From positions 1 through 53,246 of the forward strand of contig JAKBQY010000026.1 of NCBI GenBank assembly GCA_021835025.1: a stretch of 53,246 nucleotides of DNA, in the 5' to 3' direction. This DNA comes from Thermoplasmata archaeon. GTDB taxonomy: Archaea; Thermoplasmatota; Thermoplasmata; Thermoplasmatales; Thermoplasmataceae. Of this stretch, positions 1 through 7,710 are shown piece by piece. The notes under the pieces were generated by a model. The model saw only the letters and a list, made by a program, of their open reading frames with translations. It did not search any database and was not told the DNA's origin. Both the position numbers and the translations under genes were made by a program. Positions within the stretch are counted from its first letter, which is position 1; each line of letters opens with the position of its first letter.

Positions 1-91
1 ATTCATATATACAGTAATAACGTATACATAATAATAAAGTTTTCTATCAACAAATAATGTAAAATAAGCATAAATAAACAATTATAGTTAT

Positions 92-532
92 TTATACCCT
101 AAGATCTTGAGGAATTAAAGTTTTAATTATAAATAATGAATTTACTATATTTGAAATAAAAAATGCTTTTATTATATCTCTAATTATCAACAATTTTAAT
201 AATTTCTTTTTAGGTATATCATATTTATTTATTATTTTTAGTTTAAATATAGATTCTGCTATACCTATATTTGTTAAGGATTCAGTGGTATAATATAATA
301 AAGAAACAATAAATAATACAAATAAATTTAACCAGCCATCTTCTGTATAAAATAAATTTGATAATCCTTTTATAAATTCTAATCTATATGCTAAAAAGAA
401 TCCTAATAAAGGTACCTTTATTTTTAACAAATAATCTATTATAACAGATAATGGAATTAAAAATGTTTGTTCTGTGATATATGTTATATATCTTTCACTT
501 AAATCCATGATTTTCATAATAATCATTATCAT
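92..532 (-). CDS. RDD-family membrane protein of the duplicated cassette (full-length copy)
   Basis: Third gene of the downstream cassette copy; candidate immunity or transport partner of the small precursor peptide. The 146-residue product has about four hydrophobic segments. A stretch near residues 85-125 (ESLTNIGIAESIFKLK, then IRDIIKAF) resembles the RDD-domain pattern of a polar helix, a Gly-containing loop, a basic Leu-rich strand and Arg-Asp. Its start overlaps the end of the metallopeptidase gene by 38 bases; the in-frame ATG at 508 (MDLSERY) is an equally good start and would overlap by 14. Either way translation is probably coupled to the peptidase. A truncated copy lies at 2249-2476. 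The RDD family assignment is by pattern only; the immunity role is inferred from gene order. Confidence 0.6.
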   Translation of the reverse strand: MIMIIMKIMDLSERYITYITEQTFLIPLSVIIDYLLKIKVPLLGFFLAYRLEFIKGLSNLFYTEDGWLNLFVLFIVSLLYYTTESLTNIGIAESIFKLKIINKYDIPKKKLLKLLIIRDIIKAFFISNIVNSLFIIKTLIPQDLRV

Positions 533-596
533 TATTGAACGTATTTATGTAATCAAGTTTTTTCAGTCTTTCATCAATATGTATTTTAATTTGTTC
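320..596. repeat. Direct repeat, downstream copy (partner 2264-2540)
   Basis: About 277 bases nearly identical to 2264-2540 (two or three mismatches near the left edge, offset 1944). It covers the 3' end of the metallopeptidase gene and the first two thirds of the RDD gene. It marks one end of the 1.94-kb tandem duplication. Confidence 0.9.
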
Positions 597-1553
597 AATC
601 TCAGTAGGATTATAGTCTACTTCAAATAAATCATAGGAAAGAGAGTCTAATAATAGGGATATCAAAGCATTTTTATTATTACTTTCCTGTACTGCAAAAT
701 TATCCGCGGTTATTTCAAATTTTGAAAGGTATCCCAAAATATTTGATTTTAATAAATACAGAAAAATAAGAGCAACAAGACTTATTATGGCAATAATTGT
801 GAATAAAAATGAATAGGTGCTAAACATTATACCTAAAATGCCAATAAGAGCAACAATAAACAAAAGTGCAAATGATATTAATAATTTTATAAAACGCTCG
901 TTTTTATACTGTACAAAATGACCTATTTCATGCAATATTAATGCATTTTTCTCATCATTATCTATGTTATTAAAAAATTCCGAGCTCAATATAATATTAT
1001 ATTTTTTATTCAATGAAAAAGAAAATGCAGGGGTAAATCTTAGTTTTTCAATTTTATCATCTTTTATTGATTTGTATATATCTATATTTTTTCCAACTTT
1101 TCTAGAATAAGAATAATATTTTCTTGTTAAATCAGAATCTAGAATAGTATATTTTAAATATTTTTTAAATTGTATTTTTATTATAAAAATCGTTGAAATC
1201 AATAATATTCCTGCAATTATTAAAGTTGATAATAATATTAATGGTTGATAAATTCTACCATAATAATAAATATAATACATTAAAGAAAAAATGTTAGCAA
1301 ATATCAGCATACCTATAAATTGTATGGATATAATATTGTAAGACACAATCTTACCTTTTTTATTTATTTTTTTATTAAAATATATTGTAGAAATATAATA
1401 AAATGTTATATAAACCATATTTGCAATTATCACTTTAAATAAAAAATGATAGCCATATGATGGTGGACCAAAGCCAAACCCCATCGTTATAAAAGAAAAC
1501 AATAAAAATCCTATTATAAGTATTTGCATAGCTTTTGCGTGTGTGCTTATCAA
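495..1553 (-). CDS. M48-like integral membrane zinc metallopeptidase (downstream cassette copy)
   Basis: Predicted membrane protease that could release or process the peptide encoded just upstream. The 352-residue protein has four or five N-terminal hydrophobic segments, then a soluble part with TPAFSFSLNKKYNIIL, the zinc site HEIGH at about 208-212, two further membrane segments, and the third-ligand motif EITAD at about 280-284, as in M48/M56 peptidases. The start shown is TTG at 1553, preceded by AAGGGG; an ATG at residue 9 is possible. It follows the precursor gene by 16 bases and overlaps the RDD gene. The paralogue at 2439-3536 shares the catalytic half and diverges in the N-terminal membrane half. 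The family call is firm; the substrate is inferred. Confidence 0.8.
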   Translation of the reverse strand: MISTHAKAMQILIIGFLLFSFITMGFGFGPPSYGYHFLFKVIIANMVYITFYYISTIYFNKKINKKGKIVSYNIISIQFIGMLIFANIFSLMYYIYYYGRIYQPLILLSTLIIAGILLISTIFIIKIQFKKYLKYTILDSDLTRKYYSYSRKVGKNIDIYKSIKDDKIEKLRFTPAFSFSLNKKYNIILSSEFFNNIDNDEKNALILHEIGHFVQYKNERFIKLLISFALLFIVALIGILGIMFSTYSFLFTIIAIISLVALIFLYLLKSNILGYLSKFEITADNFAVQESNNKNALISLLLDSLSYDLFEVDYNPTEIEQIKIHIDERLKKLDYINTFNNDNDYYENHGFK

Positions 1554-1569
1554 TTAAACCCCTTTATGA

Positions 1570-2070
1570 TTAAGCGGCTAAAATTGCCCCTAATATGCCA
1601 GATTCGACCTCCGGACTTACAAGACCCGTAAGAACCAATCCCACTGCATCAGCAACACTACTACCTGCTATTATGGCATCCACTATTGCAATTGCTAGAC
1701 CACTCAGGGCACCAAGATCATACTTAAAAAGCACGCCGTTTATTAAAGCTCTAAGGGCTTGTGGGCTCGGAGGATGTCCATGTATCAATTGATAATATAA
1801 CATATTACCCATATTTACACTAGGAATTGTATTACTTTTCATATTTAGATTTCCTATATTTCCAAATTCATAAGGTACTGCATTATTCTCAATAGCTAAC
1901 AAACCATCATATACCGGAACTCCTACAGACATCATTAGCAATGCTAATACAAAAATAGATATCAGAGCTTTTATCCAGTTATTTTTATGTTTTTTGTCCT
2001 TAAAAGAGGTTTTTACACCTCTGGAGTTTATGAGATTTTTATACATTGGATTTATATTGTATACCTCCAT
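1570..2070 (-). CDS. Predicted secreted hydrophobic peptide precursor (bacteriocin-like), copy B
   Basis: A 166-residue protein of no family I recognise by name. It has a basic N-terminus (residues 1-31), one membrane or signal-anchor helix (about 33-50, ISIFVLALLMMSVG), a short linker, and a C-terminal part from about 108 that is rich in Gly, Ala, Ile and Val with almost no charge, ending GLVSPEVESGILGAILAA. This layout is typical of membrane-active peptide toxins. Residues 1-77 match the copy at 3538-4044 except for four changes, whereas the C-terminal half is strongly diverged but keeps the ending. The next gene is a membrane metallopeptidase. Start is ATG 2070; GGAGGT occupies codons 2-3 in both copies. 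Toxin function is inferred. Confidence 0.55.
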   Translation of the reverse strand: MEVYNINPMYKNLINSRGVKTSFKDKKHKNNWIKALISIFVLALLMMSVGVPVYDGLLAIENNAVPYEFGNIGNLNMKSNTIPSVNMGNMLYYQLIHGHPPSPQALRALINGVLFKYDLGALSGLAIAIVDAIIAGSSVADAVGLVLTGLVSPEVESGILGAILAA

Positions 2071-2172
2071 AATATAATATAATATAATATATACTTTTGC
2101 TTGAATTTAATAATTAGTGTTTTTAAAAAATAAATATATTTATATAGAAACTATATAGTATTCCATATTTAT
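1838..2172. repeat. Direct repeat: promoter and leader segment, downstream copy (partner about 3812-4152)
   Basis: Promoter, untranslated tract and first 77 codons of the precursor gene are nearly identical in DNA to the partner, apart from isolated substitutions and the length of the pentamer tract. Homology fades on both sides. Confidence 0.8.
2071..2147 (-). promoter_or_regulatory. Promoter region of peptide gene B with AATAT pentamer tract
   Basis: Reading the plus strand away from the start codon, four AATAT units (2071-2090) are followed by an AT-rich TATA-like stretch; a second TATA-like element (CTATATAAATATATT on the minus strand) lies at 2133-2147. No Shine-Dalgarno precedes the ATG. 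The equivalent tract in copy A has six units, one of them GATAT. Confidence 0.5.
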
Positions 2173-2248
2173 CATAGTAAATTTACTAATTTTTTGATTT
2201 CATGTAATATCTATAGTTGTTTAAAATGGAAAACCCATAATTAAATTA

Positions 2249-2476
2249 TTAGTAAAAGACCATAAATAAATTTAACAATCCATCTTCTGTATAAAATAAA
2301 TTTGATAATCCTTTTATAAATTCTAATCTATATGCTAAAAAGAATCCTAATAAAGGTACCTTTATTTTTAACAAATAATCTATTATAACAGATAATGGAA
2401 TTAAAAATGTTTGTTCTGTGATATATGTTATATATCTTTCACTTAAATCCATGATTTTCATAATAATCATTATCAT
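2249..2476 (-). pseudogene. Truncated RDD-family gene (upstream cassette copy)
   Basis: Encodes only 75 residues. The first 66 match the full-length RDD protein at 92-532 exactly, then the frame ends with a short unrelated tail (LLNLFMVFY). The break coincides with the edge of the direct repeat at 2264, so it is a by-product of the duplication. The gene would still be co-translated with the upstream peptidase. It may be inert, or a short membrane peptide may still be made. Confidence 0.75.
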
Positions 2477-2540
2477 TATTGAACGTATTTATGTAATCAA
2501 GTTTTTTCAGTCTTTCATCAATATGTATTTTAATTTGTTC
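2264..2540. repeat. Direct repeat, upstream copy (partner 320-596)
   Basis: Near-perfect partner of 320-596, at the junction between the two cassette copies. Confidence 0.9.
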
Positions 2541-3536
2541 TATTCCATCGGGATTATAGTCTATTTGAAATAAGTCATATGAAAGTAAATCTAGTAATAA
2601 AGAAATTAATGCTTTTTTGTTATTACTTTCTTTTAAAGCAAAATTATCAGCTGTTATTTCAAATTTTGATAGATATCCAAAAATATTTGATTTTATTAAG
2701 TATATAAATATAAAAAATACATAAATTAATAATAAAGCAATTATTTCCAAAAATAAATTTGATTTTACAATTATAATTGCAATTGTAACAGAAACAAAAG
2801 ATAATAATAATACAATAGAAATCAATAATTTCATAAAATATTCACTTTTATATTGTGAAAGATGACCTATTTCATGCAATATAAGAACATTTTTTTCGGT
2901 ATCATCTATGTCGTTTAAAAATTCCGAATTTACAATGATATTATATTTTTTATTCAGCACAAATGAAAAGGCAGGCGTATATTTCAGTTTATTAATATTA
3001 TCACCATCTATTGATTTATATATATTTATAGTTTTTAAAAATTTTTTTGAATAAAGAGAGTATTTTTTTGTAAGATTATTATCAAAAATAGCATAATTCA
3101 AATTTCTTTTATATAAAATATTTGTTATTAAAATAAGAGAAAATAATAATATTAATGTTATTATTATAGTTGATAATAATATTATAGGGTACGATATCTT
3201 TTCATAATAATAACTATAATCAAATAAAGAATAAACATTACCAAATATCAATATACCTAAAAATATTTGAATGAACGGTTCCTTTATTTTGAATTTATGA
3301 AAAGTGATTTTTTTATCTTTATAGATCTTTTTATTAACATATATTAAAGAAATATAAAAAATTATTAAATAAACAATATTTGCCAGTATTAATTTAAATA
3401 AAAAGTGATAACCATAAGGTGGTTGCCCAAAAAATGAAAATATACCGAATACAATGCATAAATAAATAAGAAATCCAAATATAAGAATTTGATTTGCTAT
3501 TAAATGTATTTTTGTATTTACCAATTTTATTGACAC
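2439..3536 (-). CDS. M48-like integral membrane zinc metallopeptidase (upstream cassette copy)
   Basis: Paralogue of the peptidase at 495-1553, 365 residues. It keeps the TPAFSFVLNKKYNIIV block, the zinc site HEIGH at about 221-225 and the EITAD motif near 293, with multiple N-terminal membrane segments and two between the motifs. The last 50 residues are almost identical to the other copy, while the membrane half is clearly diverged, as expected if each enzyme is matched to its own precursor. The frame opens at GTG 3536, immediately after the precursor stop (TGAGGTG); GAGGTG could also serve as a Shine-Dalgarno for the TTG at 3524. Membrane topology and peptide processing are inferences. Confidence 0.8.
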   Translation of the reverse strand: MSIKLVNTKIHLIANQILIFGFLIYLCIVFGIFSFFGQPPYGYHFLFKLILANIVYLIIFYISLIYVNKKIYKDKKITFHKFKIKEPFIQIFLGILIFGNVYSLFDYSYYYEKISYPIILLSTIIITLILLFSLILITNILYKRNLNYAIFDNNLTKKYSLYSKKFLKTINIYKSIDGDNINKLKYTPAFSFVLNKKYNIIVNSEFLNDIDDTEKNVLILHEIGHLSQYKSEYFMKLLISIVLLLSFVSVTIAIIIVKSNLFLEIIALLLIYVFFIFIYLIKSNIFGYLSKFEITADNFALKESNNKKALISLLLDLLSYDLFQIDYNPDGIEQIKIHIDERLKKLDYINTFNNDNDYYENHGFK

Positions 3537-3537
3537 C

Positions 3538-4044
3538 TCATGCGGCTAAAATTGCTGTTAATATACCACCCTCAGCTTCAGGACTTACTAAGCCAAGAAG
3601 GACATTTGAAACTGCAGCTGATATGGATGATCCCACTGTAAATGCGGCTATTATTGCCTCGATTAGTATTGTAATAGCTCCACCAATACCATAACCTGCC
3701 AATATACCAATGAGTAAAGTATGGAGTTCATTAGCAGTGGGTACATGCCCATACTCAATTTCATACCAAATTATATTGCCCATTTCGGATGTTCCTAATG
3801 TAGAAGTAGTTTTAACATTTAGATTTCCCATATTTCCAAATTCATAAGGAACTGCATTATTCTCAATAGCTAACAAACCATCATATACCGGAACTCCTAC
3901 TGACATCATTAGCAATGCTAATACAAAAATAGATATCAGAGCTTTTATCCAGTTATTTTTATGTTTTTTTTCCTTAAAAGAGGTTTTTACACCTCTGGAG
4001 TTTATGAGATTTTTATATATTGGATTTATATTGTATACCTCCAT
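3538..4044 (-). CDS. Predicted secreted hydrophobic peptide precursor (bacteriocin-like), copy A
   Basis: First gene of the tandem cassettes, 168 residues. The leader (basic residues 1-31, hydrophobic helix 33-50, linker to about 77) is almost identical to copy B. The remainder is different: a short acidic stretch (IEYGHVPTANELH), then about 60 uncharged to weakly charged residues dense in Gly, Ala and Ile (ILAGYGIGGAITILIEAIIA), ending GLVSPEAEGGILTAILAA. Conserved last residues and GSS at mid-helix suggest a shared fold or processing site. The gene abuts the peptidase gene, with only one base between them. Circular bacteriocins also have uncharged helical cores, but their short leaders and DUF95/ABC partners are absent here. 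I name it only by layout. Confidence 0.55.
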   Translation of the reverse strand: MEVYNINPIYKNLINSRGVKTSFKEKKHKNNWIKALISIFVLALLMMSVGVPVYDGLLAIENNAVPYEFGNMGNLNVKTTSTLGTSEMGNIIWYEIEYGHVPTANELHTLLIGILAGYGIGGAITILIEAIIAAFTVGSSISAAVSNVLLGLVSPEAEGGILTAILAA

Positions 4045-4152
4045 AATATAATATAATATAATATGATATAATATATAAACTTTTGCTTGAATTTAATAAT
4101 TAGTGTTTTTAAAAAATAAAAATATTTATATAGTAACTATATAGTATTACAT
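3812..4152. repeat. Direct repeat: promoter and leader segment, upstream copy (partner about 1838-2172)
   Basis: Partner of 1838-2172. It covers the precursor leader codons and the promoter. The AATAT tract is about 12 bases longer than in the partner. Confidence 0.8.
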
Positions 4153-4419
4153 ATTTATTATCATAAACTATATGGCAGGCATTCTCTGATGAAATTTCAC
4201 ATAATTTCTATTCTGGATATTGAGGAATTACTAGATGCTAATCAATTGCTATGTGTATACTAATTATTGGGCACAATAACTATTATCCATCCATACGGAA
4301 TTTCACAGTATAGTTGAGATAAAATTCAATTATAATTTTAACCCTCAATGATCACCATAAACATAAACGGAATAATTATATAATGATTTATAATTATATA
4401 GAAAATAATGTGATGTTTC
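4045..4419. promoter_or_regulatory. Divergent intergenic region between peptide A and rpsB
   Basis: Left part (4045-4133, minus strand): six pentamer units and a TATA-like element at 4121-4133 for the cassette. Right part (plus strand): TTTATAAT at 4387-4394, about 28 bases before the rpsB ATG, so rpsB is probably leaderless. I see no gene in 4150-4380. Confidence 0.5.
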
Positions 4420-5022
4420 ATGATGGAAGAAGAGCTATTAATACCAGAAGATGAATACCAGAAATCTGGAGTTCATATCGGTACACAGGTAAAATCAAAG
4501 GATATGGATCCATATATATTTAAAATTAGAAATGATGGTTTATATATTTTGAATATTAAAAAGACAAACCATGCAATTATAGAAGCAGGTAAAATGCTGG
4601 CAAGATTTAACCCAGAGGATATACTTGTTGTTGCCCAGAGACAATATGCATTCAGGCCTGTAGCAAAATTTTCTGAGGTTGTGGGATCAAACTCTATTAT
4701 AGGAAGGTTCATTCCAGGTACCTTGACAAACCCAATGTTAAAATCATATTCCTCAGCAAAAGTTATACTTATAACAGACCCCCTGGCAGATACACAGGCA
4801 ATGAAGGAAGCAATAAGAATAGGAATTCCCATAATATCACTATGTGATGCCAACAATAAAACCGATTTTGTTGATCTTATAATTCCAACAAATAATAAGG
4901 GAAGAATGTCATTGGCGGTAATATATTGGATTCTTGCAAGAGAAATATTGAAGGATCGTGGTGACATAAAAACCTATGATGATATGAAGGCCAAGGTTGG
5001 CGATTTCGAGGTACAGATTTAG
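4420..5022 (+). CDS. rpsB: Small ribosomal subunit protein uS2
   Basis: Structural protein of the 30S subunit. The 200-residue product has the usual archaeal length and the characteristic order: GVHIGTQVKSKDM near the N-terminus, then FNPEDILVVAQRQYA, the block GRFIPGTLTNP, and DPLADTQAMKEAIRIGIPIISLCD, with the closing basic segment. ATG 4420 is favoured over the adjacent ATG 4423 because a TATA element lies about 28 bases upstream, which suits leaderless initiation. It converges with endA, overlapping it by four bases at the stop codons. The usual archaeal neighbours (enolase, other ribosomal genes) are not present. Confidence 0.95.
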   Translation: MMEEELLIPEDEYQKSGVHIGTQVKSKDMDPYIFKIRNDGLYILNIKKTNHAIIEAGKMLARFNPEDILVVAQRQYAFRPVAKFSEVVGSNSIIGRFIPGTLTNPMLKSYSSAKVILITDPLADTQAMKEAIRIGIPIISLCDANNKTDFVDLIIPTNNKGRMSLAVIYWILAREILKDRGDIKTYDDMKAKVGDFEVQI

Positions 5023-5891
5023 ATATCTTTTAATCTGTTTATTTCTATATATTTTAATTTCCCCTCATAATATCCTGAAAATAATATCTTTTTTCTAACG
5101 CTTATTGACAATCTTATTGCCCTGCTTATTTTATACCATTCTTCATCTCCGATAAAAGTTACAAGATATTCTGCATGTTCCTCCATTGATTTAGTATAAA
5201 TCCTGAAATGCTCCCCGTATTTAAAACCACTTTTAACAATAAAATTTCTATGCAATAAATCCTGATAAAGAATATCCCCATCCGATTTTACTGAATTAAT
5301 GAGAAAATTCGTCTCAAATTCATTTAACAGCCTTATATTGTGAAATGGTTCTCCGAGCCATGTCGGTACGCTACTGTCAATATAATGAATATTACCTGCT
5401 TTATTTACATTTATGTTTTCAAGATTTTCATTTATATTGGTACCATGTGGGTCAATAATCTGCCCCGAATAAAACGTTACACTCTTCTCCTCATCCAACG
5501 TTATAAAAATTGCCGGCATTTCATTATACAGGTCTTGAAATGAGATTTTGTCCGTTTCCCTTTTTAAAATAATTGGGGGGCCATATTTTTCATTTTTTAT
5601 TTTTTTATAGTAAAACTTATTTCCCGCTTTATTTACGTAATATCCCCTATTCTTTAGAATTTCGTAAGCAAGGTATGTATAAATATCATCGTCCAGAATA
5701 TCGCTGAACAAGAAGGCCAAACCATCATCTTGTTCGGGGAATATTTTACCCTTTAGATAAAGATATAGTGTTTCAAACGGGGTCAAAAAGAAATCGTCCC
5801 CAATCTTTTTTCCAACATGGTACTTGTTGACTATTTGCGATATTGTGGTATTTTTTAGATTAAATTTATAATTATTGCAAAAAATATCCAT
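5019..5891 (-). CDS. endA: tRNA-splicing endonuclease EndA
   Basis: Cuts introns from precursor tRNAs at bulge-helix-bulge structures, leaving 2',3'-cyclic phosphate ends. At 290 residues it has the length of the long archaeal form carrying an inactivated N-terminal repeat before the catalytic domain. The catalytic part begins near residue 205 (YQDLLHRNFIVKSGFKYG) and shows the conserved Tyr (about 232), His (EEHAEYLV, about 239) and Lys (SVRKKILF, about 267), plus the C-terminal YIEINRLK strand. It is transcribed toward uS2 and follows a GTPase-like gene by nine bases, probably as one operon. A tRNA-Tyr with an intron, a likely substrate, lies at 36964-37059. Confidence 0.9.
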   Translation of the reverse strand: MDIFCNNYKFNLKNTTISQIVNKYHVGKKIGDDFFLTPFETLYLYLKGKIFPEQDDGLAFLFSDILDDDIYTYLAYEILKNRGYYVNKAGNKFYYKKIKNEKYGPPIILKRETDKISFQDLYNEMPAIFITLDEEKSVTFYSGQIIDPHGTNINENLENINVNKAGNIHYIDSSVPTWLGEPFHNIRLLNEFETNFLINSVKSDGDILYQDLLHRNFIVKSGFKYGEHFRIYTKSMEEHAEYLVTFIGDEEWYKISRAIRLSISVRKKILFSGYYEGKLKYIEINRLKDI

Positions 5892-5900
5892 GTTATTATA

Positions 5901-6398
5901 TCACTTGTTTTGATTATAAATTTTCCCAAGAGAATTTTTAAGAATGTCATTCAGTAGTGGACAAAAATCCTCCTCGGTATTGTATAAATAATACATTACA
6001 TTGTATTTCTTTTTTATTTTATCAAGTTCTGGGGACCAGAACTCAGATTTATAACGCATATCTGACTTCATTGCTATTATAAATATTTCATTATTAGAAT
6101 TATTCTTGATAAAATTTTCTGCTTCAATAAGGCTTCTCATATTTGTTATATCCGTGGTTAATAAAATGAATGTTGACTTTGAAAGCATTTTATCAGAAAT
6201 AGTTTCAAGCGGCATTTCAAAAAAAAGAAGGCCAATATCATACTCTTCGCCGCCAATTTCAATATTTACCTTCTTCCGGATAAATCCACGAGTGGATAGA
6301 GGTGTACCAGTTTTAAAAGCAGCTGAGGATATCAAAGAACTTTTTCCCGAATTTTTTATCCCTATCACCGTAACTTTCCATATTATTTTATGAATCAT
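5901..6398 (-). CDS. Small Ras/Rab-like P-loop GTPase-related protein
   Basis: A 165-residue P-loop protein. The Walker A/G1 motif GIKNSGKSS is at residues 13-21 and a G4-like motif (AMKSD) near residue 110. The usual G3 motif DxxG appears as FEMP after the second strand, so the switch II Asp and Gly are not conserved. Arg-Gly-Phe near residue 37 may mark switch I. Archaeal small GTPases of this kind are of unknown role; the position nine bases before endA is probably only transcriptional linkage. GTP binding is likely, GTP hydrolysis doubtful. Start ATG 6398. Confidence 0.65.
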   Translation of the reverse strand: MIHKIIWKVTVIGIKNSGKSSLISSAAFKTGTPLSTRGFIRKKVNIEIGGEEYDIGLLFFEMPLETISDKMLSKSTFILLTTDITNMRSLIEAENFIKNNSNNEIFIIAMKSDMRYKSEFWSPELDKIKKKYNVMYYLYNTEEDFCPLLNDILKNSLGKIYNQNK

Positions 6399-6482
6399 CA
6401 GGCGTTTAATTGAAAACTGTTATAAAATATTTTTTTATTTTTATTGTGATATAATAAATGTTTAAATATCGCTTATATATAA

Positions 6483-7697
6483 ATGCTTATGGATTTTGAA
6501 TTTTCTGAGAATTTGAAAAATGTGAAATCGTCTGAAATTAGGGATTTACTTAAATATACACAGATGCCAGGAATAATTTCGTTTGGCGGAGGATTACCAA
6601 ACCCAGAATCGTTCCCATCACAGGCAATTAAGGAAATACTTGACGATATCATAGAAAATTATGCTTCCTCTGCTCTGCAGTACGGGCAAACAGATGGTCT
6701 TCCTTTATTGAAGGAACAGTTGAAATCCTATTTATATAGGGATGAAAACATAGATATTGAAACTGACGAAATGATGGTAACTACTGGATCACAGCAGGCC
6801 CTTTACGCTCTGGCAAAAATATTTGCAAATCCTGGGGATTACGTTATCACGGAGGGACCGACATATGTTGGTATGATATCTGCACTGAATGCAAATAGCG
6901 TAAATTCAGTTTCCGTTCCATTGGATGAAAATGGAATGAAAGTTGATATGCTGGATGATAAAATCAGGGAACTAAAAAATAAAGGTAAAAAACCAAAATT
7001 CATATATACCATACCGACTTTCCAGAACCCTGCAGGTTATACAATGACCCTTGATAGAAGAAAAGAACTTCTTGATGTGGCCAATGATAATTCAATACCT
7101 ATTATTGAAGACAATCCATATGGGGATCTTAGATATTCTGGATCAAAAATACAATCATTAAAAGCCATGGATAATTATGGAATTGTAACCTATCTGGGAA
7201 CACTTTCAAAGGTAATGGCTCCCGGTTTAAGAACGGGATATACATTATCACAACCCGAGGTTTTGCATAAATTTAATTTGCTAAAGCAATCACTGGACCT
7301 GGCAAGTGATTCATTATCGCAGTACATAGCATATGAATACATTAAAAAAGGCATCATATACACTCAGGTTTCAAAAACAATAGAACTTTACAGAAAAAAA
7401 AGGGATATAATGCTTGAATCATTGGATGAGGAAATGCAAAATGCAATATGGTCCAGGCCAGATGGAGGCATGTTTTTATGGTTAAAACTAAATGAAAATA
7501 TTGATACCAAAAAAATGCTTAAAAGGGCAATTGATAATAAAATAGCATATATAACAGGATCAGCATTCTATCAGAATAATCCTGAAATAAATACAATGAG
7601 GCTCAATTTCACTTATTCTTCTGATAGCGATATACAGGAGGGAGTGAAGAGATTGGCAAAAACAATAAAAGAGGAAATTAAAAATAATAAAAACTAA
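6483..7697 (+). CDS. PLP-dependent class I/II aminotransferase, LysN/AroAT-like
   Basis: Transfers amino groups between amino acids and 2-oxo acids using pyridoxal phosphate. The 404-residue protein has the fold type I layout of the 2-aminoadipate (LysN/KAT-II) group: ISFGGGLPNPESFP near residue 35, TTGSQQAL, the PTFQNPAGYTM block, IIEDNPYGDLR with the cofactor Asp, and the Schiff-base Lys in TLSKVMAPGLRTGY at about 243. A C-terminal Arg (MRLNFTYSS) would bind the substrate carboxylate. Enzymes of this group act in lysine synthesis or on aromatic and branched-chain amino acids; other possible lysine-pathway genes in the window favour LysN, but specificity cannot be read from sequence. ATG 6483 and ATG 6489 are both possible starts. 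Confidence 0.85.
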   Translation: MLMDFEFSENLKNVKSSEIRDLLKYTQMPGIISFGGGLPNPESFPSQAIKEILDDIIENYASSALQYGQTDGLPLLKEQLKSYLYRDENIDIETDEMMVTTGSQQALYALAKIFANPGDYVITEGPTYVGMISALNANSVNSVSVPLDENGMKVDMLDDKIRELKNKGKKPKFIYTIPTFQNPAGYTMTLDRRKELLDVANDNSIPIIEDNPYGDLRYSGSKIQSLKAMDNYGIVTYLGTLSKVMAPGLRTGYTLSQPEVLHKFNLLKQSLDLASDSLSQYIAYEYIKKGIIYTQVSKTIELYRKKRDIMLESLDEEMQNAIWSRPDGGMFLWLKLNENIDTKKMLKRAIDNKIAYITGSAFYQNNPEINTMRLNFTYSSDSDIQEGVKRLAKTIKEEIKNNKN

Positions 7698-7710
7698 TAA
7701 TTATATATTT

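Noticed and set aside
1595-1792. Plus-strand 65-codon frame opposite the precursor gene
   Set aside because: It is the antisense of the Gly/Ala-rich cargo region; composition and lack of a promoter mark it as a shadow.
3538-4044. Assignment of the precursors to circular bacteriocins
   Set aside because: The C-terminal helices are suggestive, but the long anchored leader and the absence of DUF95/SpoIIM and ABC partners do not fit that class.
4045-4077. Pentamer repeats as a CRISPR-like array
   Set aside because: Units are five bases without spacers; no cas genes are present in the window.
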